Assembly (NCBI RefSeq): GCF_017254915.1
Contig: NZ_JAFKCT010000017.1
Span: 1-44,349 of the forward strand
DNA from: Algoriphagus oliviformis
Lineage (GTDB): Bacteria; Bacteroidota; Bacteroidia; Cytophagales; Cyclobacteriaceae
Direction: 5' to 3'
Length of the DNA: 44,349 bases
Below, piece after piece: positions 7,135-14,721 of the stretch; within the stretch, counting starts at the first letter, position 1, and every line of letters begins with the position of its first letter. The translations under genes and the position numbers were made by a program. The notes beneath the pieces are model-generated. The model ran no database searches and was not told the origin of the DNA. It saw nothing but the letters and a program-made list of their open reading frames with translations.

Positions 7135-8613
7135 ATGAATCGAAACTCCTCGAAGTTCCTCTACGAAGCACTCACCTACGACGATGTGCTCCTTGTTCCG
7201 GGTTATTCTGAAGTGCTCCCACGCGAGACCAACACTTCCACCCAGCTCACCAAAAAAATCAGATTGAACATCCCGCTTGTGTCCGCAGCCATGGATACAG
7301 TGACCGAAGCCGAGCTGGCAATTGCCGTGGCTTTGGAGGGCGGTCTTGGTTTCATCCACAAAAACATGTCCATCGAGAAGCAGGCCGCCCAAGTCAGGAA
7401 GGTGAAGCGTTCTCAGGCAGGAATGATCCTGGATCCAATCACTTTGGATATCAACGCACGGGTGAGGGATGCCGAAGCGATCATGCGCGAGTTTCATATC
7501 GGAGGTATTCCGGTGGTGGACGGGACCAAGACACTGAAAGGGATCATCACCAACCGCGACCTTCGCTTCATCAAGGATCCCAACAAGCCGGTCAGGGAAA
7601 TCATGACCAGTGATAACCTCATCACTGCCAAGTCCGGCATTTCGCTGGAGCAGGCTGAGGAGATTCTCCAGGAGTATAAGATCGAAAAACTGCCTATCGT
7701 CGACGAGGACAACCGACTGACCGGGCTCATCACCTACAAGGATATCCTAAAGCGCAAGGACAAGCCCAACGCTTGCAAGGACGAGTTTGGGCGTCTTCGC
7801 GTAGGAGCGGCAGTAGGTGTGACGGCGGATATTGTCGAAAGGGTAGAGGCTCTGAAAGCGGCCGGCGTGGATGTGGTATCCATCGATACTGCCCATGGAC
7901 ACTCCAAAGGCGTAATCGAAACCTGTAAGAAAATCAAATCGGCATTTCCTGATCTGGAAGTGATCGTCGGAAATATCGCCACTCCCGAGGCGGCCATTGC
8001 GTTGGCAGATGCCGGAGCTGATGCGGTGAAAGTAGGCGTAGGTCCAGGCTCCATCTGTACCACCCGGATCATTGCCGGTGTAGGCGTGCCGCAGCTTTCG
8101 GCGGTATTTGAGTGTGCCGAAGCGCTGAAAGACCGCGGTGTACCAGTGATTGCCGATGGTGGTATCCGTTATTCTGGCGACTTGGTGAAAGCTATCGCAG
8201 CCGGAGGCAGCTCGATCATGATCGGATCCCTGCTTGCCGGGACCGAGGAAGCTCCAGGGGAAATGATCATTTTCGAAGGGAGAAAATTCAAGTCCTATCG
8301 TGGAATGGGCTCTCTGGAAGCGATGGAGTCCGGCTCCAAAGACCGCTACTTCCAGGACGCGGAGGATAACATCAAAAAGCTCGTGCCGGAAGGCATCGTG
8401 GGGCGAGTGCCGTACAAGGGGCTGGTTTCCGAAGTGCTTTACCAACTGGTCGGCGGGCTTCAGGCCGGTATGGGGTATTGCGGTACCAAGACTATCGAAG
8501 ATCTTCAGACCAACGGTAAATTTGTGAAGATCACCGCCGCCGGCGTGAAAGAGTCACATCCACATGACGTGAGTGTGACGCGGGAAGCTCCAAACTATAG
8601 CTTGAAATCGTAA
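7135..8613 (+). CDS. guaB: Inosine-5'-monophosphate dehydrogenase
   Basis: GuaB oxidises IMP to XMP with NAD+, the committed step of guanine nucleotide synthesis in the cytosol. The 492-residue protein shows the TIM-barrel start (LTYDDVLLVPGYSEVLPRE) and two CBS domains inserted at about 95-215. The active-site loop GVGPGSICTTR holds the catalytic Cys308, and a flap region (GSKDRYFQ, EGIVGRVPYKG) follows. Length and order are normal for bacterial IMPDH. It is flanked by its own putative -7 box and a strong terminator, so it is probably monocistronic. No purine riboswitch was visible in the short leader. Confidence 0.97.
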   Translation: MNRNSSKFLYEALTYDDVLLVPGYSEVLPRETNTSTQLTKKIRLNIPLVSAAMDTVTEAELAIAVALEGGLGFIHKNMSIEKQAAQVRKVKRSQAGMILDPITLDINARVRDAEAIMREFHIGGIPVVDGTKTLKGIITNRDLRFIKDPNKPVREIMTSDNLITAKSGISLEQAEEILQEYKIEKLPIVDEDNRLTGLITYKDILKRKDKPNACKDEFGRLRVGAAVGVTADIVERVEALKAAGVDVVSIDTAHGHSKGVIETCKKIKSAFPDLEVIVGNIATPEAAIALADAGADAVKVGVGPGSICTTRIIAGVGVPQLSAVFECAEALKDRGVPVIADGGIRYSGDLVKAIAAGGSSIMIGSLLAGTEEAPGEMIIFEGRKFKSYRGMGSLEAMESGSKDRYFQDAEDNIKKLVPEGIVGRVPYKGLVSEVLYQLVGGLQAGMGYCGTKTIEDLQTNGKFVKITAAGVKESHPHDVSVTREAPNYSLKS

Positions 8614-8620
8614 GAACATG

Positions 8621-8645
8621 AAAACCGGCCTCGGCCGGTTTTTTT
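8621..8645 (+). terminator. Terminator after guaB
   Basis: The GC-rich stem aaccggc / gccggtt with a 4-nt loop is followed directly by seven Ts, 8 bp past the guaB stop. The convergent toxin gene ends about 20 bp further on. Confidence 0.85.
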
Positions 8646-8665
8646 ATGTCTTTGCGAAGTAGGCG

Positions 8666-9124
8666 CTACTGGTTTACCTCAAAGCTCACGTCCCATTCCT
8701 CCTCGATCCTTACTGACGTGAGAAAGTCCCGATGTAACGGGTTGATCAGTAGGTTGTGCTCGGCGGGAAAGCTTTTGGGAGGGATTCTACAGGAAGGGAT
8801 TTTGAGTGTCGGCGAGATCATGCCTTTTGCCCAGGCCGTGCCAAATTCCTGGGTCGAGCGCGGATAGGGGCGGTTTTTCCAGTCTTCGGGCAGGAAGTCG
8901 ATGTCCAGCTCCGCTATCGGGGAAGTGGCCTCCAGTACTGCCAGCTTCCATTTGCTTTGCGTGACTACATGCCCTTTGATGCTGAGCAGTTCCAGAAAGT
9001 TGAGCGAGCTGGCTGAGCAGGCGTAGATCATCGGCGTGCCAAATTGATTCCAGCGGCCGACGCCCAGTCCATAGCTCAGGCCGTTTCGGTCGGGAAGGGC
9101 TTCAAAGAGGCGAAAATACCGCAT
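8666..9124 (-). CDS. RES-domain toxin (NAD+-degrading), toxin of a RES-Xre module
   Basis: The 152-residue protein fits the RES family, type II toxins that consume cellular NAD+ by phosphorolysis or hydrolysis. Conserved polar residues are placed as expected: Arg24 (GVGRWNQFG), Tyr34 (MIYACSA) and Glu45 (LNFLELL). The C-terminal half has FGTAWAKG and the typical end IPSCRIPP..EHNLLINPLHRDF. It starts 3 bp after the antitoxin stop on the same strand, which is the standard antitoxin-first layout. NAD+ degradation is family knowledge; activity here is inferred. Confidence 0.88.
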   Translation of the reverse strand: MRYFRLFEALPDRNGLSYGLGVGRWNQFGTPMIYACSASSLNFLELLSIKGHVVTQSKWKLAVLEATSPIAELDIDFLPEDWKNRPYPRSTQEFGTAWAKGMISPTLKIPSCRIPPKSFPAEHNLLINPLHRDFLTSVRIEEEWDVSFEVNQ

Positions 9125-9127
9125 CCA

Positions 9128-9601
9128 TCAGAGGATATTGCCCCAAGAAATGGCCTCAAGGGCCTGATCCACGAGCGTGATCTGATAGGGATTCTTCAGG
9201 AGCGTCGCGGGCTTTTGGCCGTGCAGGGAGGAATTGGGGCTTTGTAGCCATTGGGAAAGCAGCTCCTCAGACCCAAAGATCCGGATGCCTTTTGCGATGA
9301 TCTGATCCATGTCCAGTAGGTTTTTGGTGAGGGCCTTGGAGAGCTTTCGGTCTTCTTTTTTCCAGCGGAAGAGGGTGCTCGGATCGATCTCCATCACCTC
9401 CGCGATGTCATGGGAGGTAAAGTCCAGAAAATCGAAGAAGGAACTCGTCTCCTGAAAGTCCAATTCTATGCCGCCGTACGGCGCACGCGCGGTGTCGCTC
9501 GCCTCTAATTGCTGCTGGGAAAAGAAATGGTAAGGCTTCACACCTGTCTCCAGCTGCACCGCATCTCCTTCAGGCAAATTTATCTTCCAGGCCTTTCCCA
9601 T
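9128..9601 (-). CDS. Xre/MbcA/ParS-type antitoxin (DUF2384), partner of the RES toxin
   Basis: This 157-residue antitoxin has a central HTH-like segment (about 60-90: TSHDIAEVMEIDPSTLFRWKKEDRKL). Its C-terminal toxin-binding DUF2384 domain runs about 95-157 (IIAKGIRIFGSEELLSQWLQSP, then GQKPATLLKNPY, ending LEAISWGNIL). In known RES-Xre pairs the antitoxin neutralises the toxin and represses the operon. It lies first in a two-gene operon, with the RES gene 3 bp downstream. An imperfect inverted repeat upstream (9626-9673) is a good candidate operator. The pair sits between guaB and ypdA, away from any visible mobile element. Confidence 0.87.
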   Translation of the reverse strand: MGKAWKINLPEGDAVQLETGVKPYHFFSQQQLEASDTARAPYGGIELDFQETSSFFDFLDFTSHDIAEVMEIDPSTLFRWKKEDRKLSKALTKNLLDMDQIIAKGIRIFGSEELLSQWLQSPNSSLHGQKPATLLKNPYQITLVDQALEAISWGNIL

Positions 9602-9625
9602 CTTTTTGTCGTTTCTCCTAAGTTA

Positions 9626-9673
9626 CAAATTATCTCAAATAAAACAATTCTTTGTATCAATTAAGATAGTTTG
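9626..9673. promoter_or_regulatory. Inverted-repeat operator candidate for the RES-Xre operon
   Basis: caaattatctcaa (9626-9638) and ttaagatagtttg (9661-9673) are inverted copies matching at 11 of 13 positions, with a 22-bp gap. They lie 25-72 bp upstream of the antitoxin ATG in an AT-rich region, where the promoter must be. Half-site centres are 35 bp apart. The rest of the intergenic stretch (9674-9877) shows no gene and no other clear signal. Confidence 0.5.
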
Positions 9674-9877
9674 TTTTTCTTGGTGTATGGTTATCCGCTT
9701 TTATGCCAGTAGGCAGCCGTGACAACCCGAAAGAACGCTAAAATTGCGGCTTTGCCCCACTTCGGTTGCCTGTGCTGAGCACTGGAGCTACGGGAGTAGC
9801 GGATACCGAAGCATCAGTCATCGGTCTTCCGAGCCGATTGAAGAAGCAAATTCGCTTACTGGCAAGATTGCGGATAA

Positions 9878-10843
9878 TTATGTCTTGGTGATATCGGTTA
9901 CGATGGATGCTGCGTGCGCGATGCTGTTTTCGATGAAAAACTCCCGGGTATTCAGTCCCCCACAGACTACTCCGGCTAGGTAAACGCCGGGTACGTTGGA
10001 CTCTTGGTTGGTCTGGTCGTAACAGGGTTGGCGCTTTTCGTCCAGGCTCAGCTCTACGCCGAGCTGATCCAGCAGGGCAAAGTTCGGCCTGTAGCCCGTC
10101 ATGGCCAATACCCAGTCGTTAGCAATGGTAACCTCTCCCTCGGGTGTGGTGATGACAACTTCCTTTTCCTTCACCTCCTTTACCTTGGATCGGGTAAAGG
10201 CCTGTATCGAGCCCTCCTTGATCCGGTTCATGATGTCGGGCCGAACCCAGTACTTGACATTTTGGTCCACTTCGTCTTCCAAGAGTACCATGCTGACTTC
10301 CGCGCCTTTGCGCCAGCATTCCAGCGCTGCGTCCACGGCTGAGTTTGCGCCTCCGACTACCAGCACTTTTTGCCCGATAAAAGGCCAGGGCTCTTTGTAG
10401 TAGTGAAGGACCTTGGGCAGTTCTTCGCCAGGTACGTCCATCAAGTTGGGCAGGTCATAGAAGCCCGTCGCCAGGACGATGTTTTTGGCCTGGTAGGCTG
10501 CCTTGGAGGTTTTGATCTCAAAGCCGCCCTCGCACTTTTGGAGATTTTTCACCTCCTCGTAGAGGTTTACTTTCAGTTGGTAGTGGAGGTAGACCCGGCG
10601 GTAGTATTCCAAGGCCTCGGTCCGTGTGGGTTTGACGCCGATAGACATGAAGGGGATGTTTGCCATCTCCAGCCGATCCGAGGTGGAAAAAAAGGTCATG
10701 TTGACCGGGTAGTTGAAGATAGAGTTGGTCAGGGCTCCTTTTTCCAAGATCAGGTAGTCGAGGCCCGCCTTGCCGGCTTCGATACCACAGGCCAGTCCTA
10801 TCGGCCCTCCGCCGATGATGATGAGGTCGTAAGTTTTCTGCAT
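9878..10843 (-). CDS. ypdA: YpdA family bacillithiol disulfide reductase (putative)
   Basis: This 321-residue FAD/NAD(P)H oxidoreductase resembles YpdA, proposed to reduce bacillithiol disulfide with NADPH. The N-terminal FAD-binding GGGPIGLACGIEA is followed by the YpdA-typical NYPVNMTFFSTSDRLEMANIPF. A second dinucleotide fold VLVVGGANSAVDAALE begins near residue 165, and the C-terminal PGVYLAGVVCGG binds FAD. There is no CxxC pair as in thioredoxin reductase, which supports YpdA over TrxB. The gene starts 3 bp after the NRDE-family gene's stop, so the two probably form an operon. A general thioredoxin-reductase-like annotation is the alternative. Confidence 0.85.
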   Translation of the reverse strand: MQKTYDLIIIGGGPIGLACGIEAGKAGLDYLILEKGALTNSIFNYPVNMTFFSTSDRLEMANIPFMSIGVKPTRTEALEYYRRVYLHYQLKVNLYEEVKNLQKCEGGFEIKTSKAAYQAKNIVLATGFYDLPNLMDVPGEELPKVLHYYKEPWPFIGQKVLVVGGANSAVDAALECWRKGAEVSMVLLEDEVDQNVKYWVRPDIMNRIKEGSIQAFTRSKVKEVKEKEVVITTPEGEVTIANDWVLAMTGYRPNFALLDQLGVELSLDEKRQPCYDQTNQESNVPGVYLAGVVCGGLNTREFFIENSIAHAASIVTDITKT

Positions 10844-10846
10844 AGT

Positions 10847-11602
10847 CTAGGTTTGAAAGCTGAAAGAAGTGTCGCGGTAGTTTCCCGAATCCCAGTCGAA
10901 GCTTCGCTCCTTGAGCCGGGTGAGCCCGCTTTGGTCTTTTAAGACCGATGTGGACGAAACAGTTCCATAATTGGGCTCCATGCGGATGAATTGGGAGGAA
11001 AGCTGTGCCTCCATCGCTTTGGGTACGCCGGTATCTGGAAGTTGCTCAGGGGGGAAAGTCGTGGGAGACTTGAGTAGGGTGAGGAGTGAGTCTGGATCTG
11101 GATTTCTTTTCGCCAGGTCCGTCATTTCCTTTTTTGCCAGTGCCGTTTTGGGCCAGGGCGCATTCAGAAGGGCATTGGAGATGCCGTGGATTCCGGGCTG
11201 GACTTCCTCCGGCGCATCGCCGTAGTTGGAGTAGTAATATAGCTTTTCTCCATCCGACACCAGCAGATTAAAGCCTTCATAGCGGTCTTTTTCACCCATC
11301 ACCCCGTCTAGGTAGTTTTCCGGAGACAGCCTCTTTTCCAAAAAGTCCAATACCAGCCTTCCCCGGCTGATTTGCCCTTTTTTGGGCTGAGAAAAATCCC
11401 GGTAATTGGTCAGAAACGCCCATTTTCCATCCGGGTGAAAGCCCATCCAGGTGCCGCCTCCCCTCAGGTCCTTGCCCGCATAGATGCCGCTTTCCCAGCG
11501 ATGCAGCGGAGCCGTGGGGCGGTCAAAAAACTCATCTCGGTTGGCGGAGATGAGCAGGGGGAATTCGGGATGGGTTTTCCAGGAAAAAGCTACCAGACAC
11601 AT
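10847..11602 (-). CDS. NRDE family protein (TANGO2-like)
   Basis: The 251-residue product begins MCLVAFSWKTHPEFPLLISANRDEFFDRPT. It has the Cys2 and the NRDE motif that define this family, related to Ntn-hydrolase folds and to eukaryotic TANGO2. Further family signals are GGTWMGFHPDGKWAFLTNYRD, SRGRLVLDFL, and GISNALLNAPWPK. The molecular function of bacterial members is not settled. I chose the ATG at 11602 so that the conserved Cys is residue 2; a longer open frame reaches 11719 but lacks conservation. ypdA follows 3 bp downstream. A TACCTTTA box lies 5 bp before the ATG (11608-11615, minus strand). Confidence 0.87.
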   Translation of the reverse strand: MCLVAFSWKTHPEFPLLISANRDEFFDRPTAPLHRWESGIYAGKDLRGGGTWMGFHPDGKWAFLTNYRDFSQPKKGQISRGRLVLDFLEKRLSPENYLDGVMGEKDRYEGFNLLVSDGEKLYYYSNYGDAPEEVQPGIHGISNALLNAPWPKTALAKKEMTDLAKRNPDPDSLLTLLKSPTTFPPEQLPDTGVPKAMEAQLSSQFIRMEPNYGTVSSTSVLKDQSGLTRLKERSFDWDSGNYRDTSFSFQT

Positions 11603-11726
11603 AGCTCTAAAGGTAACAAGTTGGCTTTTTTCTCTCCAAGCTTTCATGTAATCCCGTTTCGAAAGAATTGTTTTAAGCCTTACTGTTTTTGTAAGTGGTA
11701 CAAAATCAATGCTTAACAATTTTTAA

Positions 11727-11742
11727 TACGATAATTGTCGTA
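11727..11742. promoter_or_regulatory. BlaI-type operator, upstream copy
   Basis: tacgataattgtcgta is a near-perfect palindrome (TACGA-N6-TCGTA). The same architecture recurs at 11781-11796, on the other side of the promoter. BlaI/MecI-family repressors bind TAC(A)-N-(T)GTA dyads as dimers, so this pair is the obvious autoregulatory target of the adjacent blaI-like gene. Confidence 0.7.
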
Positions 11743-11747
11743 CTTCT

Positions 11748-11779
11748 TTTGAAATTACGATTTGCTTCGTATATCTTTG
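11748..11779 (+). promoter_or_regulatory. Promoter of the BlaI-M56 operon
   Basis: TTTG (11748-11751), 20 bp of spacer, then TATCTTTG (11772-11779) match the Bacteroidota -33/-7 pattern well. The start codon at 11806 is 26 bp past the -7 box. Both operator palindromes hug this promoter. Confidence 0.7.
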
Positions 11780-11780
11780 G

Positions 11781-11796
11781 TACGAAAGTTATCGTA
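11781..11796. promoter_or_regulatory. BlaI-type operator, downstream copy
   Basis: tacgaaagttatcgta repeats the TACGA-N6-TCGTA dyad just past the -7 box, covering the expected transcription start. Its centre is 54 bp from the centre of the upstream copy, about five helical turns. This would put both repressor dimers on the same face of the DNA. Confidence 0.7.
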
Positions 11797-11805
11797 AGTA
11801 AAGAC

Positions 11806-12180
11806 ATGAGCAAGCCAACAGAAGCCGAATTGGAAATTTTGTCTCTTCTATGGGAAATGAAGGAGGCCAGCGTGCGGCAGATCCACGAGAGACTGTCCGA
11901 GTCCAAGGAAACCGGCTACACGACTACCCTGAAGATCATGCAGATCATGCATGCCAAGGGGATGGTGTCGCGGGACGAGAAAAGCCGATCCCATCTCTAT
12001 CGCCCCGCGACCAACCAAAAGGATACCCAGAGTTCCCTTTTGAAAAACCTGGTGAGCACAGCCTTTGGCGGCTCTTCCAAAAGCCTGGTGATGCAGGCGC
12101 TAGGCCAGGAAAATCCCTCCAAGGACGATATTGACGAGATCAGGGCATTTTTAGACCAACTTGAAAACAACTCCCAATGA
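11806..12180 (+). CDS. BlaI/MecI/CopY family transcriptional repressor
   Basis: A 124-residue winged-helix repressor. It begins KPTEAELEILSLLWEMKEASVRQIHERLSESKETGYTTTLKIMQIMHAKGMVSRDEKSRSHLYRP, the conserved BlaI/MecI DNA-binding domain, followed by a dimerisation tail (about 80-124). It lacks the C-terminal CxC metal motif of copper-sensing CopY repressors. In characterised relatives the partner M56 membrane protease triggers cleavage of the repressor and derepression. The ATG at 11806 follows a matching promoter, and earlier in-frame codons lie upstream of it. The stop overlaps the M56 start as ATGA, implying translational coupling. Confidence 0.92.
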   Translation: MSKPTEAELEILSLLWEMKEASVRQIHERLSESKETGYTTTLKIMQIMHAKGMVSRDEKSRSHLYRPATNQKDTQSSLLKNLVSTAFGGSSKSLVMQALGQENPSKDDIDEIRAFLDQLENNSQ

Positions 12181-14192
12181 AAATTTTGATCGACTGGATT
12201 CCTGAAAATCTGCTGCGGGCACTGGGCTGGACCTTGGTGCATTCCCTCTGGCAGCTCGTGGTCATATCAGCCCTGCTTTGGCTGGTACTGAGGCTGGCGC
12301 ATCGCAGTCGTCCGGCAGTCAAGTATGGCTTGGCGGTCGCGGCTTTGGTGCTTTCGCTGCTGGTTTCGGCAGGGACTTTTGTTTATGAATATCAGCCTGC
12401 CGACGTGACGGCTTCGATCGGTGCCAGTGCTGACTTGAGGGTCTTGCTGGGAAGCTCTGCGCTGGGCACAGCTGAGGCCGGCATCGAGTCCGGTATCGAT
12501 CAGGCGATCCGTTGGATAGAGGGAAACATTCCCCTACTGGTCAACCTGTGGGTCTTGGGAGCGTTACTTTTTCTGTTCAGACTGATGAACAGCCTCTCGG
12601 AAATCCGGAGCCTACGCAAGTCGTCGAGCCTGGTGGCCGACTTTCAGGTTCAGAAAATGCTCTACCGCCTGGCCGGAAAGATGGGCATTGCGGGTGAAGT
12701 CGAGCTCCGTGCTAGTTCCTTTGGCGCATCGCCGTTGACCTTCGGGGCTTTCAAGCCGGTGATTCTTTTTCCGGCGGGCCTCTTGTTCCAGCTTTCCCCA
12801 GCCCAGCTCGAGGCGATCATCGCCCATGAGCTCGCGCACGTGAAGCGCAACGACTACCTGGCCAATTTGCTTCTTTCCGGACTTGAGGTTCTGTTTTTCT
12901 TCCATCCCTGCTACTGGTGGATGAATAATACGGTGAAAGAGCTCAGGGAAAATGCCGCCGACGACCTCGCGGTGAAGGCCGGCGTAGAGCCTCGGATCTT
13001 GGCCAACGGCCTGGCTGAGGTGCTCAACTTTGCGAAGCAAAACCCGCCCGAACTGGCCCTGGCCGCCGGAAAACATCGAAACCCAACTCTCCAACGAATC
13101 AAAAGGATACTTGGCTATCCTTCCCAAAACTATCCGCAAACCCCTATTATTTCTATCCCTATGCTACTTACCCTATTTCTCAGCGTCGGGCTGATGGCCA
13201 GTGCCCAGCAGGACGCACCCAAGCAGACCGGCCCGATCACCCCGGTCGCGCCTTTAGCCAATATCCAACCTACATTTCCTGCATTGGCGGCGCAAGATAC
13301 GCTGGTCAAGAAGCCATCGAAGCCGGACGAAAAGGCTCCAAATTTCGTCTACGGAGACCATCTGATCACTGACGGCTCCGGACAGGCCTATCGTGTGCAG
13401 GGAGACTTGCTGATCTCCGGCAAGGATACCGTGGTCATGAGCACCAAGACCAAGGCCGCTCTGGATCAGCTTCGGACCTTTGATTCCGAAAGCATGCCCG
13501 CCTTCGACGTTCCTCCGGCGCCCATGTTTCCTGTAGAAATGGAGCTCGCTCCGCTTCCGGCTTTTGACTTTGAAATGGACATGCCCGTGATGGCCGCCAT
13601 GCCTCCGATGCCGCCCATGGAGCTAAGTGGCTTGGAGTTTCCTATGCCTGTGGACATGGATTTTGACTTTTCCTTTGAGCATGACATGGCTCCTTTCCAC
13701 TACTCCATGGATACCTCTCATATGAGCAAGGGGGAAAAGGAAAAGTGGGCCAAGGACATGGAGCTCAAAGCCAAGGAGTGGGAGGCCAAGTTCGAGAAAG
13801 AGTTCGCACCAAAGATGAAGGAGTTTGAGCTGAAGATGGAGGAGTGGCAGGCTGCCAATGGCCCCAAAATGAAGGAGTTCGAAGAAAAGATGAAGGCATG
13901 GCAAGAAGCCCAAGGGCCCAAAATGAAAGAGTTCGAGCAGAAAATGGAAGAGTGGCAGGCGGCCAACGGTCCCAAGATGAAGGAATTCGAGGACAAGATG
14001 AAGGCTTGGCAGGAAGCCCAAGGGCCAAAGATGAAGGAGTTTGAGCTGAAAATGAAAGAGTGGGAAGCTGCCCAAAAGCCAAAGATGGAGGAGTTCCAGC
14101 GCAAGATGGAGGTTTGGCAGAAAGAGCATCAATCCAAGATGGAGGAATTTCAAAAGCTGCTTCAGGAAGATCTGAAGAAGGAAAAAAAATAA
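12177..14192 (+). CDS. M56 (BlaR1-like) membrane metalloprotease with Met-rich and 18-residue-repeat C-terminal domain
   Basis: This 671-residue protein has about five hydrophobic helices (about 19-40, 48-72, 117-139, 227-248, 323-342). The M56 zinc site is AHELAHVKRND (His217, Glu218, His221) with a third ligand at Glu258 (ELRENAADD). In BlaR1-type systems the protease is activated from outside and relieves BlaI repression. Here the region after helix five has no penicillin-binding domain. It holds a Met/Pro/Phe/Asp-rich stretch (439-516, 13 Met in 77 residues) and then six complete 18-residue repeats (545-652). It overlaps blaI by 4 bp and ends at a terminator. The signal sensed is unknown; Met-rich sequence suggests Cu(I) or oxidant sensing, but only as an idea. 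Confidence 0.85.
   Translation: MKILIDWIPENLLRALGWTLVHSLWQLVVISALLWLVLRLAHRSRPAVKYGLAVAALVLSLLVSAGTFVYEYQPADVTASIGASADLRVLLGSSALGTAEAGIESGIDQAIRWIEGNIPLLVNLWVLGALLFLFRLMNSLSEIRSLRKSSSLVADFQVQKMLYRLAGKMGIAGEVELRASSFGASPLTFGAFKPVILFPAGLLFQLSPAQLEAIIAHELAHVKRNDYLANLLLSGLEVLFFFHPCYWWMNNTVKELRENAADDLAVKAGVEPRILANGLAEVLNFAKQNPPELALAAGKHRNPTLQRIKRILGYPSQNYPQTPIISIPMLLTLFLSVGLMASAQQDAPKQTGPITPVAPLANIQPTFPALAAQDTLVKKPSKPDEKAPNFVYGDHLITDGSGQAYRVQGDLLISGKDTVVMSTKTKAALDQLRTFDSESMPAFDVPPAPMFPVEMELAPLPAFDFEMDMPVMAAMPPMPPMELSGLEFPMPVDMDFDFSFEHDMAPFHYSMDTSHMSKGEKEKWAKDMELKAKEWEAKFEKEFAPKMKEFELKMEEWQAANGPKMKEFEEKMKAWQEAQGPKMKEFEQKMEEWQAANGPKMKEFEDKMKAWQEAQGPKMKEFELKMKEWEAAQKPKMEEFQRKMEVWQKEHQSKMEEFQKLLQEDLKKEKK
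13809..14132 (+). repeat. Six tandem 54-bp units encoding an 18-residue repeat in the M56 protein
   Basis: Units follow the pattern PKMKEFExKMxxWQxAxG. Units 1 and 3 (PKMKEFELKMEEWQAANG type) and units 2 and 4 (PKMKEFEEKMKAWQEAQG type) are near-identical pairs, so the array grew as a 36-residue (108-bp) dimer. Units 5 and 6 have diverged, and a partial seventh follows (SKMEEFQKLL). Eighteen residues equal five helical turns, so Met, Phe and Trp recur on one face. A Gly-Pro or Asn-Gly-Pro at most junctions may break the helix into short rods. Confidence 0.95.
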
Positions 14193-14216
14193 AAATTGTG
14201 TGTTGATGCATCAAAA

Positions 14217-14244
14217 AGACCTGTCCCTTGGGCAGGTTTTTTTG
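14217..14244 (+). terminator. Terminator after the BlaI-M56 operon
   Basis: The stem acctg(t)ccc / gggcaggt (8 bp with one bulged T, 2-nt loop drawn tightly) is followed by a run of seven Ts, about 25 bp past the M56 stop. Confidence 0.75.
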
Positions 14245-14720
14245 TTTTTACGCCTGTGCTAAAAAGTGGTCGCGCCTTTCGTCCGGATAAATAGCTTGCG
14301 CAGCTTCTTGGTGTGTATGGCCTGAATGCTTGGGTGGCACCGGGCCGAGAGATTTATTCGGAGATGGGCAAGGTCGGGGCGCTGTTTTTTTGAATTGCCG
14401 AAGCGTTGGAGCTGGAAAAAATCATACTTCGCCGAGCGCTTGGGAGGAGTCAGCCTTTGGTGTAAAATCGCCAAGTAGCCGGGCCCCGGAGTGGGGGATT
14501 GTGGGGAGCTGCAAATGGCTTGGGATGGTGGTTGCCAAGGGCTGCCCTCGTTGGATTTTGAACTACAAAAGCCGACTTAAAACCTGCCTATTTGCGTTTT
14601 TTGGACACTTTTTTGGAGATGGACTGGGACGAGATAACCTGCTGAGAGTCAACAAAAATTTCTTTGATTTTTTCAAAAATCTATTGGGATGGATCAATCT
14701 TTTGGCTACTTTTAATTCAA
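14245..14720. other. Non-coding stretch upstream of mraZ
   Basis: About 480 bp between the M56 terminator and the MraZ operator hold no open frame I believe. The 141-codon plus-strand frame (14330-14755) has no recognisable family and runs into the operator. Only a short GC palindrome (ccgggccccgg, 14479-14489) and AT-rich tracts nearer mraZ stand out. It could be a decayed gene or hold a small RNA; nothing supports either directly. Confidence 0.5.
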
Positions 14721-14721
14721 A

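Noticed and set aside
13809..14132. CRISPR array
   Set aside because: The regular repeats are in frame inside a protein, without spacers of random sequence.
13623..14153. Repetitive antisense frame over the M56 repeat region
   Set aside because: Its periodic Leu/His-rich sequence is the mirror of the 54-bp repeat; the sense frame is the protein with M56 motifs.
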